This document shows, piece by piece, positions 12,201 through 23,163 of a stretch of 64,000 nt of DNA; the stretch's first letter is position 1; every line of letters starts with the position of its first letter. Made by a program: the position numbers and the translations under genes. The DNA is taken from positions 5,550,279-5,614,278 of the forward strand of contig CAJINV010000005.1 of NCBI GenBank assembly GCA_905178155.1, read 5' to 3'. Below the pieces are notes generated by a model that was not told where the DNA came from, ran no database searches, and saw only the letters and a list, made by a program, of their open reading frames with translations. The stretch is from Amoebophrya sp. A120 (taxonomy: Eukaryota; Sar; Dinophyceae; Syndiniales; Amoebophryaceae).

Positions 12201-15200
12201 GCCGGCTGAACAAATGGCGCATCAGTCCAACTACCATAATTCCGAAGACCATAGTAGCAGAACTGACGCAGGGTCAGGGACAGCTGCTGCAGCCGCAGTT
12301 GCGTCCTCTGCAAATAATTCCTTCGCGCGCCAGACTAGTGCATCTTCCGAAGTAGACCACCTCACTTGCTACATGTGGCAGGACTCATCAACATCTCCGA
12401 AGCCGGACCTCCAGAGCGCATTAGGTGGCCAGCAACAGCCGCAGGCTCAGGTCCTGCGCCCAGGGCAAGCCGTGAACGTGAGCTCTCATCGCGGTGCGGG
12501 GGTGCTGCCGGCGGTGGCCCAGCCGGAAGCAGTGGCAGTTCCTGCTGGAGGGGTACTATCGCAGCCGCACATAATTCCGGCGCAAGGCGGTGAGATGATG
12601 AATCATGGACAACATCAGCAAGAACTTCAATTTTTACAGCAGCAATTTCAGGGCGTTGGTGTTCTGCAGCAACCTCAATACTTTCCACTACCGCAACAGC
12701 AGTATAACCAACAGCCACAGCAGTACCAGCAGCAGTACCAAAAACCCGAACGACCTCCGCTGGTCAGCACGGCGCCGGACGGACTTCGTGTCATGTCTAC
12801 GTCGGGCCACGATCCGGCTGCCACCGTCTATCATGTCGCTGCTGCACAAGCACAATTGCAAGCAGCAAACGTAGCTGCCGGACACCAGCAGCAAGACGGT
12901 CAACAGCCCCCTGCTTGTTCTTATCTTCCAGCGTACTACACAGGAGCTGATGGGGCAGCCCAAGCAGTAGCTCCGTATGCGATGCCGCAACAGCACTACC
13001 ACCACCCCTGCATTAACCAAATGATGGTAATGAACCAAGCGACAGCACAGGCACAGCAGCAGCAGCAAATGCAAAATGTGCAGCAAATGCAGCTGCAAAT
13101 GAACGCGCCTTACCCGCCTTTTGTGTATGATCCAAATCAAACACCCACTCCGGCGGAAGATGCGTTGGTGGCCGCGCAAGAGCATGCTGTGCAGGCACAA
13201 AAACCAGCACAGCAGCACCAGCACACGGCTGTGCCTGTTATGTCCGCATCTTCCGGAGATGGGGTCGAGCAGGTGCACCAGCACAATCGGGGACATCACT
13301 ACCAACAACGCGACGTGCAAAGAGGCTCACCTAGTAGTACTGCGACCGCAGAAGCTCCTGTTGGAGAGCATAATAAAGGGCGTGGTTCTGATGTACAACA
13401 AGTTGCAAGAACTTTTTCTACACCAACACCGTCATCCCCGTCTACTCAACAACATTCTCAGCTGCTACCGCAGCCGAAGACGCCCCCGCCAGACCATCCC
13501 CCTTCTCCCGTGAATTTGCTTAGTGCGGGAGTGAAAGTTGACCTTGATCGGGAAGGAGGAAAAGAGCGCACTTCATCTACGAAAAAGACGTCGGAGCAGG
13601 TAGCAGCAGCGACAGCTGCGGCATCGTCGTACACGACAGCGACACATGGTGCACAGAGGAAGAAGGCTTCCACAGATACTACACACGCAGCGATTTTTCG
13701 CCCTAATGGAAGCGAGACAGCAGTTGTAGAAAATAACGCGAGCAGCGAATTGGAATTCGTCGCTTCCTCAGTAAGTAGCAGCTCCAGCCAGACAACTCAG
13801 CAAGTAGCAGCTCCAGGCAGACAGCGGGGCCTTGTACAGGGGCAAATGCGAACTGTGAATCATGATGCCGCCGCAGCAGGTACAGATCAGGACGCCGGTC
13901 ATGGACAGGAGTTACGTCAGCCTCGTCACACGAACGAGTCTGATTTATTCGAGGAACAGAAGGCGTTGACAGTAGACCTCGAAATCGCTGACAATGAAGA
14001 CGACACCTCATCTTCGCTGGAAATGAATCGAACTTTGTCGCAAGCTACCATCGCCTCCAGTTCCCAGCCGGTGTTGACGTCAGAGCAGGCGCAATCGCAA
14101 AACTTCTACTCCGCCTCGTCAGAAGTCACGAGCCGGGCGTCCGCAATCTCATCCACCTCCCCCCGTGGCGCAGCATCCTCATCGCAGAAAAGTAGAAAGA
14201 GCCGTAGAGGAGAAGGAGAAAAGGTGTACGATTCGCAAACCGAGACACGGTTACAGGCACGAAGTATCGGCTCCGGTCACGGGAGGCAGCACGAGCACGA
14301 AGGCGCGGGAAGTTCTGCGTCATCCAAAAATGCTCCTGTGCCTGCACCTGCTAAAGCGAAAGCCGCGGGTGTCGTTGATCACATGCGCCAGAATTTATAT
14401 GTTCCCCCGCACGCAAGGTCTTCTGCTGGACCATCGAGCGTGGAAGTTGCTGATATTACATCAAGAAAGAGTACAGCTGCAGAAAAGAGCGAAACTACTC
14501 CTCTTGTTGCCAAGAAGAAGCAGAAGAAGTCCGGCGCAGGAAGTCGCAGTGTAGGTGATGGCGCCTCTTCGTCTGTCGCCTCTTCCTCGAATAGCGGCGC
14601 GGGGGCCCCCCGTACTGGTTTGTTTGCTGCTGCACCAGCCTCGTCAACCGCCCACTCGTCCGAGTACAACCACCAAGAATTAGTAGACTTAGTGCGCGAA
14701 GTGACCACTGGCACCTCTGCTGCTCCGCACGAAAGTGCGGTAGTGGGGCCGTCGCACTACCCGCACCATCACTATTACTATCAGCAGCAAGTGGCAGCGC
14801 AGGCCACAGGAGCTGGTCAGAACCCCTGGCATGCGTATAACAACCACCTGGCCCACCTTGCGGCGCAGGCGCAGCCGCACGGCTACAACCCGCAACTTCA
14901 TGCAATAGAGCAAGGGACTTCTACTGGCAACATTCACGGCGTTTTTCACCACACCAACCATCAAAGTCCCGTCGTCGATCCCTGGACGGAGAGAAACCCT
15001 GCTCTGGCGGAGCAGGTCTTGTATCCCGAGCTGAAAAACGAAATGTTGGAGTACACGAAACACTGGTGTGTGGTTTTCCGTGCGGAAAATCGGCAACGGG
15101 GCCGGCCTCTCTGGACGATCCCGGACTTGCCGCGGTGGTTGAGTGGGGATACCAGCTCGCAGTGTCCGCAGGAACTCGCCAGAAACCCGCACCACGGGGT

Positions 15201-15495
15201 CAACCCGAACGGCTTCAACCCCGATGAGTGGGAGCTGCACATTCCGCCCCGGGACCTTGCGGATTCGCAGTGGTGGGTGCGGTTCCGCAGGCCGAGGGGA
15301 GGGGCTGGGCGAGGTCCGCTTCCGACTGCGTATGGACATCAGCACGTCGTCGGGCAGGAACAGTTACACGATCAGTATTTACGTTACCACCACGGAACCG
15401 CACTGGCTGCGCCAGAAGGCGTGCGCGCTCTGCAGCCTATGTTGCAAGCCACAACGGAAGTGGTCGTGGGGGACCCTGCAATTGAACTGTCGTGA
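9259..15495 (+). CDS. Giant Q/A/S-rich protein with YVPPHAR motif
   Basis: Exons 9259-9342, 9430-11220, 11446-11484 and 11797-15495 give 1,870 residues. Most of it is low complexity: many poly-Gln, Ala and Ser-Thr tracts, with Tyr/Gln-rich segments such as QYYAQYYHQQQMMQ. A DHMRQNLYVPPHARSS segment resembles the YVPPHLR-type motif that contacts eIF4E in DDX3-like helicases. The last 200 residues are the only globular-looking part (YPELKNEMLEYTKHWCVVFR, then RPLWTIPDLPRWLSG and WELHIPPRDLADSQWWVRF); I do not recognise this domain. The pattern fits a ribonucleoprotein-granule or translation-control protein, by inference. The 87-bp first intron has no stop and a length divisible by three, so an unspliced form is also open. 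Confidence 0.8.
9343..9429 (+). other. Probable conventional intron (87 bp)
   Basis: GTGAGG donor after AAG, and GTGTGCAG acceptor. The length is 29 codons with no stop, so retention stays in frame. The spliced form joins GGAK to MKFSVLALG. Splicing is likely but not certain. Confidence 0.5.
11221..11440 (+). mobile_element. Introner family D (220 bp)
   Basis: TSD CTTCC exact. Ends TATGAGAGTGCACA and TGTGCAATGTCATA. No register gives GT-AG. Phase 0. Confidence 0.9.
11485..11791 (+). mobile_element. Introner family C (307 bp)
   Basis: TSD CCAGT exact. Ends TATGGAGGCATCAGGATCG and CGATCCTGACACATCCATA. Only 39 coding bases separate it from the family D element upstream. Confidence 0.9.
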
Positions 15496-16450
15496 TTTTG
15501 GAAAGCGGTTGAATATGAATAAAAACGGGGCAGAGGCAGAGCAGCCTCTTCAACTTCTTGTAACTCACGAGATGAATACAAACACAAATGTAAAATCCGA
15601 TAAAATAATTTCAACTTTTTCAATGTTCTTCGAAGCTCTGTAACTTCAAGCTGACTATCGATGCAGAATGTCCGCGGCGGAACGCAAAATGCTACAGTAG
15701 GAGAAGAACCCTTCTCTGCCATAATTATGCCAAAATGAAAATCCGAAAACCGATGAGAAAAAAGAAATTGCAAGAGAATAAAGCGAAATATGGAAAATCA
15801 AAATTATTGCAAGGGCAGCACCCAGAAGAAAATGATACTGTCGGAAACAGAACAGCATGAATTTCTCGCGCATGTTGAAGATCACACTCGCGAATGCCTC
15901 CATGAAGCCTGTGTTTTGCACCACCTGCGCTAACTATATGAAGTGAGATACTTACTTCTAGCGAAGATGCACAATTTTTACAGAAAGTCTGATGGATTCG
16001 ACATCTCCAAGTTGGTTGGTGTATTCTGACTACTTCTTTGAATGCTGACGTTGTGATCTTCGGATTGGACGATTTCTATGAAATTGTGGTGATGGTGCAC
16101 GAAAGCGCAAGCGCTACGAAAAATTTGTTCTCAATTTTTTACTCTCCACAACGATCATTGACTAACTTGAAAACTTTTATTTGATCACTTTAATCCGATT
16201 TCAATTTCCTGCAAATTTCCAGCGAGAGAAGAATAAGTTTGGCCGCTCTAGACATTTCCTCCAAGCGACATCAAATAGACGTAGAAGTCTTTCGAATTGG
16301 TTTAGTTTCACCTTTGTCTCTTCTATTCAGACATTTCCATGTGATTTCTATTTTCGTGCATTACTTGATCATCTTGAAATATCAGTGAGTGTGACACTCA
16401 CGACGACTTGCACCGACCACTAAACTCCACCACCACGCAGCTCCCAAAAT
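15496..16450. other. Intergenic, AT-rich
   Basis: 0.95 kb. No coding bias, inverted repeats or RNA gene recognised. Confidence 0.7.
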
Positions 16451-19170
16451 ATGTCGACCCCCAACCCGTCCGACTTGTTCAAGAAGTTCGCCCCGAAACT
16501 GAACAAAAACAAGGCCAAAGCGGGGAACCGACCGGCGAATGCAAGAGGTGGATCCTCAGGCTCGGGTGCAGCATCCAATGCAACTGGATCTGGTCTTCGG
16601 GGGCAACAACATCATCTCCTCGGCGGGAACCAGCCAGGCGCCAAAATCGCCGGGTTGAAATCCAACAGTGCCTCTACCGCCGCGCAGAACGATGTCGAAT
16701 CCTGGTTTGACGACGGCGCGCGGGAGCGCGATCGGCAGTTGTCGAAGGAAGCGGCGATACTGCAAAAGAAAAACATGATGAAGAACAAGCAAGAACTGGG
16801 GGGCGGGCTGCAGGGATACGGAAATAAAGCTAGTAGCGCCGCGAGAGTTTTACCAGGTGCTGCGTCCGCTTCTAAAGCAGCGACAAGTGCGACCACGGGG
16901 AGAAATGTGTTGAATGGAGCGGCGGGAATAAACAATGGCAAGAACAACAACGTGCGGGGAGTGCAGAACGGCACTACAACTCAGCGATCCGGCAGCAGTG
17001 CTGGGAATGCTGTGGCTCGTGCAGCGGGGAGCAGCGCTAGTGGATCCTCCGCTCCGAAGTCCTCTCGACCGCAGCAGTTGTTGGGTGCAGCTTCCTCGTT
17101 ATGGAGGCGTCAGGATCGAAATCGACAAAGTTGAAGTAATTCGTGATGCATAAAACGGATACCAGTTGGCGCCTAGTTTCCAACTGGCGCATGACAAATT
17201 TGGGTAGAGCCGAAATCAAGTCTGTAATGCGGTTTGGGTAAGGAAGACGCCTTTTGTCATGCTACTCTAGCAGCTCTATTGCTATCCCTCAACAGGCTTA
17301 CAGCCTCCCTCCCTTGCCTACTCTGCAAGACAGGAATTTTGTGGGTTGCATCTTATGCATGACAAACTATTTCAACTTTGACGATTTCGATCCTGGCGCA
17401 TCCATACTCGTCTTCGCACAATCAAAGCAACGCTTTCGTTCAAAACCAGCAAAATAACAACACCTCCTTCAACCACGGCGATTTCCACCATAATTATTCC
17501 AACAACACCATGAGCAGCAAGCTCACCTCCCGCCCGTTGACGGAGATTTCCAAATACGAACTCGACGACCCGAACGCATTGTCTCGGCCGACGACCCTGC
17601 CCTTTCAGTTTCTCGACACAGATTACTTTGGCGGGGCGAAAAGCAGAGAATTCTTGCCGGATAGCGCGTGGGCGGGAGCTGGTGCAGTGGTGGGAGAGGA
17701 AGATGATATGGATGGCGACAATTATGCTCAGCTGGTACAACTACAAACCGCTTCCGCAGGAGGGGCGAAAAGCAACAAACCCAAGACTCTAAACGACACG
17801 ATTTCGACCCACTTGAAGGAAAACGAGGACGAAGACGAGATGGAAACTGTGCCCTCGGAGTCCGATGAAATTCCCTTGCGGAAGGTACTGTGAGGAAAAA
17901 TCCCCCCTCCACATATCGAAAAGGTATGTTCCTATAATTTGTGATGCTGATTTGTGGCCACAAGTCCTGTCTCTCTTGCAAGAAGGCAAATCTAAGGAAC
18001 CCGCCGCCTTATGGAGGCGATTTGTAATGCTGTTTCACCTACATGGCAGGCCTCTGCTATGCTAAGCGCCTACAACAAAACACCCCTACGCAGGCTGAGG
18101 CTTTGCCTGTAGTGCCTCACTGCAGGACAGGGCTGATTTGTGTACACAAATCCAGCAGCAGAAGTTTCCGCTTCAATATGGGGAGGGGGGATTTTTCCTT
18201 TTGATAGAAGGAGAAAGAGAAGCAAAGGCTGAAGATAAAGCGAAAATCCTCGACGTCCAGTATAATCATGGACGTTGACGAGGAGGAGGATCCTGGTTCC
18301 GCAGAAGTTCTTCCCGAGTGGGCGACTGTCCAGGCGAAAACCCGACAAGAGTACTTGGAGATCAAGCGAAGTGTCCGAGCGCTCGCACACAACGGGATCG
18401 TGTTGTCCGTGCGGGAGGAAGACCACGCCACCATATGCATTGCAAAAGTATCGTACTAGTTCTAGTATGAATTGCAATACAAATTTCCTCAGCATGAGAA
18501 ATAAATGCGGATTTTACTTGAGAAAGAAATTTGTAATGCATGAATGGGATTACTACATGCACCAGCACGATACTTTTGCACAGGATACACCACTGTTGCC
18601 GACAATGATTTGAACGAGTGGACACACATGGTCACTCCGATGAACATCCCGTTTGCTTCGTCCGCGTTTTACCAGCGCTACGCCAACACCCAGAACGACG
18701 TCGGGACCTTGTTTGTCTACGACGATGGCAGCGTGGAGCTGCAGACGCTCGACGGGATGCGGTTCGACGTGGACCTCGGGACCATTCGCGACCAGCACGA
18801 CCTGTTCGCCAATGACCCGTATCCTGTGCAAAAGTATCGTACTCGTATGACTGCACTACAAATTTCCTCAGCATGACAAATAAAATTTGTGATGCGGATT
18901 GACGTTAAGAAAAAGCTTTGTAATGTATGATCGAAATACGAGTACGATGCTTTTGCAGTGCATAACCCGCATGCCGACGAAATGTACGAGTTGGGCGACA
19001 TGAACCACGAACTTGTCGTGAAAACGAAAAACGACCTGCCGAAAGACCCGGAGACGCTGGCGCGGGAGGCGTTCGAGAAAGGGGAGGAGGTGGACGAAGA
19101 GGAAATGAAATTTTCGGAGGCCTTTGCGGAAATGTTGAAGGAGGTCAGGGAGGGGTTTAAGAAGAAATAA
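16451..19170 (+). CDS. Unknown protein, four introners
   Basis: Five exons: 16451-17099, 17412-17885, 18212-18433, 18593-18819 and 18970-19170, totalling 590 residues with TAA at the end. I do not recognise it. The N-terminus (MSTPNPSDLFKKFAPKLNKN) is basic, followed by a Gly/Ser/Asn-rich region containing a charged helix-like stretch (DDGARERDRQLSKEAAIL). The middle is acidic (MDVDEEEDPGSAEVLPEW). The part from about residue 440 on looks globular and alternates beta-like patterns (GTLFVYDDGSVELQTLDG, then MRFDVDLGTIRDQ). It ends in an acidic/basic helix (FSEAFAEMLKEVREGFKKK). All four introner junctions restore the frame. Location and function cannot be stated; there is no signal peptide or membrane span. 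Confidence 0.75.
17100..17406 (+). mobile_element. Introner family C (307 bp)
   Basis: TSD CTCGT exact. Ends TATGGAGGCGTCAGGATCG and CGATCCTGGCGCATCCATA. Phase 1. Confidence 0.9.
17886..18206 (+). mobile_element. Introner family F (321 bp)
   Basis: TSD GAAGG exact. Starts TAC, carries GAGGAAAAATCCCCCCTCC and ends TTGATA. Its register allows GT-AG (GTACTG to ATAGAAG). Phase 1. Confidence 0.85.
18434..18587 (+). mobile_element. Introner family B (154 bp)
   Basis: TSD CACCA exact. Left end TATGCATTGCAAAAGTATCG, right end CTTTTGCACAGGATA. Phase 1. Confidence 0.9.
18820..18964 (+). mobile_element. Introner family B (145 bp)
   Basis: TSD ACCCG exact. Ends TATCCTGTGCAAAAG and CTTTTGCAGTGCATA. Phase 0, rebuilding NDPHADEMYE. 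Confidence 0.9.
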
Positions 19171-19198
19171 TCATATACAATGTGAATGAGACAAAACT

Positions 19199-19784
19199 TA
19201 TCGCACCAAAAAAATATATCATACTCATACCGGACCGAAAAAAGTCCAAAAAACGCATTTTTTTCAATTTTTGATTTTTCAAAAATCTTCGCGGTGTCCG
19301 GCAGAGTCAGGTACCTTGTTTTGTTTTGATGATGGAATGGCATGGATCTTGCATCTATCTATTTTGGCTGCTTGTAGTAGTTTAACTAGCTATTAGGAGG
19401 CGGTTAGGTGCCGCATATCCGGGAACGCTGCTGGCCACATCCACTCCGTCGGAATCGTCGCCTTCGGCCCCAGGTGGGGCCGAGGAGCATCATGACGAAG
19501 AGCAAGGTCTGGACAAGAGCAGCGGGAGCATCCGTGCCAGCCGCCTCCTTCTAGCTAGTTAAACTACTACAAGCAGCCAACTCATAGCGTAGCATATTTC
19601 TCATCCAAAAAAAATACTCCAGGTCTTACCTCCAAACCCCGCAAATTCGTCGCCGGAAAAAAAAAATCGCTGATGAAATACTTGAGTTTTTCGACAAAAA
19701 TGTTGCGCTTTTTCCAAAAAAATGACAATTTTTCATGGTTGAATTCGCGTGAATATGAGTATGATATATTTTTTTCGTGCGATA
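19199..19784. mobile_element. Intergenic inverted-repeat element (586 bp), nested
   Basis: A 31-base arm at 19199-19229 (TATCGCACCAAAAAAATATA onward) is matched by its complement near 19753-19784 with about one mismatch. It encloses a second inverted-repeat element (19366-19578). No open frame for a transposase is present, so it would be non-autonomous. No clear TSD was found. Confidence 0.65.
19366..19578. mobile_element. MITE-like element with 38-bp inverted repeats (213 bp)
   Basis: The left arm 19366-19403 (GGCTGCTTGTAGTAGTTTAA onward) and the right arm 19541-19578 match at 36 of 38 positions. The interior is GC-rich. On the + strand it has an open stretch of about 40 codons rich in Ser, Pro and Glu, unlike the surrounding AT-rich DNA. 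The inner core may be a captured exon piece. Confidence 0.75.
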
Positions 19785-21191
19785 AAACTAAACGCCCACT
19801 GTAAGCAGGAGCATATGCATCTTGCTGCAAAAAACGCGACCCCTGGCGCAACAAGGATTTTCCTCTTTTGTACACCGCGAAATAACCGCTGCCACAGCTA
19901 TAAAACCTCGTCGAACTACCTCTGATATCCAAGCTGCCCACAGGGCGAATTTATTCCTCCTGCTCGTCTGACGACGGCGAGCCGGCGTCATGTGATGTTC
20001 ATCATGTTGACAAGGAGCTTCTGCGACAATTGCCATTTACATTTTTCGGTATCTTCGTGTGCGCAACTTCTGTCCTAGCCGAGAATCGGTGTCGTGGCTT
20101 AGGTTAAATCATCTTTTCGAATTTGGTTAATCGTCACTTTAGCCCAAATTTTTGTTTAGTTGAGATTGAGCAGCGCTGTCGAATTCGGTACAATCACGTA
20201 AGTACTATCAGAGATTTTGGTACCATTGCTGCGTTCGCTGTCTCTCTCTTTTCTAAATGAATGTCGGAAGCATAAAGTATTTTTCCTATACAGCGTGTCG
20301 GTATCTTCAATACAGCTTGGCCTATGGTATGTAATTCAATTCGGTTTATTTTCGTTCGCTTTATTCGCGCTTCCTTTTGTGGAACATTTCGGAATTGAGT
20401 TTATCGTCGCCGTCGTGCCACCTACAAGGGTACGTCAACAATACAAACCTTCTCGTCGGTCATGATGGACTCTGTCTTCCACTTCCTCGATGTCGGTTTT
20501 TCAGTTTTTCGTCACTATTGCTTCGTGAACGTTACTAAAAGCACTTTTCGTACTACGTATTACCACCTCGTGACGTTCACAATTTTCTTTTTCGCTTATG
20601 TTGAAATGGCAGAAGGGATCGGTAGGTTTAAAATTTGAAAGAGCTTCGAGCTAAACTAACTACACAGGACTTGTTGCTGCTGGCAAAGATATCGATAGTA
20701 CCTGAGTAGTAAAGATTTGTCTATTTGATTTGATATATGTGCCAACAACGAGCAACCCCACCCAGAAGCCTAAACAAAAAGTATCCGCCGTAGTTTTCAA
20801 TCAGAGACGCTATTGACTTTTGAGGACCCAAGTGTTGCAAGAAGTACCTCTACGGATGTTGACTGCCGACTTCCACGTGGTCTGCGGTCTCTGCTAGTCT
20901 GGATCGTTCTACAACACGTCGGTGAAACTACATTCTGCGAGCAGTTCCAAAGTCGAAGATTTATCTTGCTGCCATCCTGGTCCGCTCCAAGTCACGTACC
21001 CTGCTGCAGTTGCGGCTGATAAGAAGTACACGAAGAGCTTCATAATTTCGCCGCTCATCGTCTCGTCGCTCTACGCCTGTTGTCGAAGGACCCGAGCTTG
21101 TTACCGAAGCACGCGACGTCGCCCAGCTGTTCTGAAAGAAAATCGGAATAAGCGTAAACCGCAGAGGACCCATACTAAGAGGTATACGCAG
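19785..21191. other. Intergenic
   Basis: 1.4 kb, T-rich. From 20922 a frame is open into the next gene and reads a basic Arg/Lys/Thr-rich stretch without an ATG. This may be 5' UTR or an unrecognised upstream exon. Confidence 0.55.
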
Positions 21192-21893
21192 ATGTTGGCA
21201 GTGGCGGTCGTTTTGTCGTTCGTGTCCGTGCTGCCTCCGGCTTCTTGTACCGGAAAAACAAAAAAGATTGCAAATAAAGTGACAACCACCTCAGCAAGTG
21301 ACGATTCTGATGATGATCCAAATCGTTCCCTTCGCGACGCCCTAGGAAAGGGAAAGATGGGGGACGCGGATAAGGCGCTTAAGAGCGCAATCAAAAAAGA
21401 CGGAAAAACTTTTCTCGAGACGCACGCGCGCCCAGCCCTTGAGTCGATGGCGACGAAGGTCGGAGAAACGCTAGACACGCTCATAGAGCAAGTATCAGAA
21501 GCAGGCACCTCAGCAGGCGCCCGCCCACTTTATGAGCCGATGCACACGTATTGGTACGATGTTAAGAAGCCTGAGGACGTAAACAACGACCTGAACAAAC
21601 TGCGGGAAATCGGAACCAGTCTTGCCCTAAATCATCTCAAACAAGAACCACGCGGCCGCGCCGATGAAGACACATCATTTTCTGGTCTGTCCGCTTTTGT
21701 GACGGCCGCGCCACCTGGTCCTTTGCGTGTTTCTCTTGCAATCGGTGCAGGTCTGCCCGACCTCGTGAGAAAATTGCAGGATGGTCCTCTGCGTGATGCT
21801 CTTGATTCCGCGGTGCGGTCCAAGTCCAGCTCCTTCCTTTCCCGTCGGATGGCCCCGAAGCACGCTCGACAACAACGGCTGGTTATGGCGTAA
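21192..21893 (+). CDS. Secreted orphan protein
   Basis: Intronless, 233 residues. The chosen ATG opens a clear signal peptide (MLAVAVVLSFVSVLPPASC, cleavage near residues 19-21), so entry into the secretory route is likely. An acidic Ser/Asp patch (SASDDSDDDPNRS) follows. Next comes a mostly helical region with repeated Lys/Ala/Asp/Leu spacing (RDALGKGKMGDADKALKSAI), and a hydrophobic segment near residues 180-200 (GPLRVSLAIGAGLPDLVRKL). I do not recognise a family. In a parasite this could be a host-directed or vacuolar protein, but nothing in the sequence shows that. The frame is open 90 codons upstream without an ATG. No introner is present. Confidence 0.65.
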   Translation: MLAVAVVLSFVSVLPPASCTGKTKKIANKVTTTSASDDSDDDPNRSLRDALGKGKMGDADKALKSAIKKDGKTFLETHARPALESMATKVGETLDTLIEQVSEAGTSAGARPLYEPMHTYWYDVKKPEDVNNDLNKLREIGTSLALNHLKQEPRGRADEDTSFSGLSAFVTAAPPGPLRVSLAIGAGLPDLVRKLQDGPLRDALDSAVRSKSSSFLSRRMAPKHARQQRLVMA

Positions 21894-23163
21894 AGGCTCC
21901 CTCGCCCGCTATACAATACATCCCTATTTGTTCTTCATTTCTCAAAAGAGAGCTCGCTGTTGTTCGATCCCCGTACTACGTCTATATCGTTTTTACTTTT
22001 ACAACTAGCAGCTAATGACCACATGACATAAGGAATCATCTCTCACCGCTTTTTTTTTTACACTTTCTTGACTTGGATCGTTTTTCTCATGTTGATCGTT
22101 TTCCGCTATCTTGGTCAATCATCTTCCTTTCAGGTTTTTCTTCGAAAGATCACTAGACCACCCGGTAAATAAGTAGTCGCTAGTACCGGGTCAAAGTACT
22201 TGACGTTTTCAACATTTACACTTTCACCCATTTTGGCATCTTAATTTTTTTCTCTGTTCCAGCTCTTGATGGATATAATTGGGCGGAGATAATGTTGAAT
22301 GAAGTCAAGACCAACAATTTACGTTCGAATCATATAGGTAGAATTCAAACTCATCCGGCAGGAGCGACATCTATTCCGCGTGATTGGGCAAATAGCACTG
22401 TTCTTCTTCGCAGCTTTAGGAGCTTTGTCTGATCCATGTGTCTGTTTAGTTTTCTTTGATGTGTCGGCTCAAGAATCATGGCATGTGCCAGTCCATAGCC
22501 CTGGCCGCCTTTGAGTTCGATGCGGAAGAACCCCTTGACATATCGCGCGTGATTTTTCTTGCAGTTTCGGTACCAGCACACGAGGCTCATGATCTGCTGC
22601 ATCAAAGCAGAGGCTACTAGTACTGCTCGAGGGCTCAATCTCTGAAAGGTTTCGGCTTTGTTGATGAAGATGAAAATGGATCTTCTGTTGCAAAATGCAC
22701 GACGAGTTCTCTAAAACGAGGATCTCGTTGATGATCACAAATTTGGATCGAACACCCCCTGGGAGAAATTTTGATCTGTTCGGCGATGGGCGTAGTATTG
22801 TTCGAGGAAAACTACATGACAATTGACTCATTTATTTCTGACCATTCTCAGCCCGTTTGGTGAATTCACCGTGACGATTTTTTTTCCAAGTTTTCCTTTG
22901 TAGTTGAAACAATAAACACGAACAAATTCAAAGTTTTCTTGATTAAACGAATCATCGACTCGCATTTACATCCATTTGAAACAAAGAAACAAAGCGCTTT
23001 ACTTCTCGAAGTCAGCAACATTCGGTTTCTCGCATTGAAGGAAAGGAGATTAGTACAACTCACCGCGTTCGTTCTGATTTTCTTATTCGATTAAGTTTTT
23101 CCGAAGAAATAGAATTCATTGGAATTTCTACAAAAGTTTTCCTTCCAAGAGGATTGAGACAGT
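21894..23163. other. Intergenic, no gene seen
   Basis: 1.27 kb, AT-rich. Short frames on the minus strand around 22350-22830 show no coding bias or motif. Confidence 0.6.
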
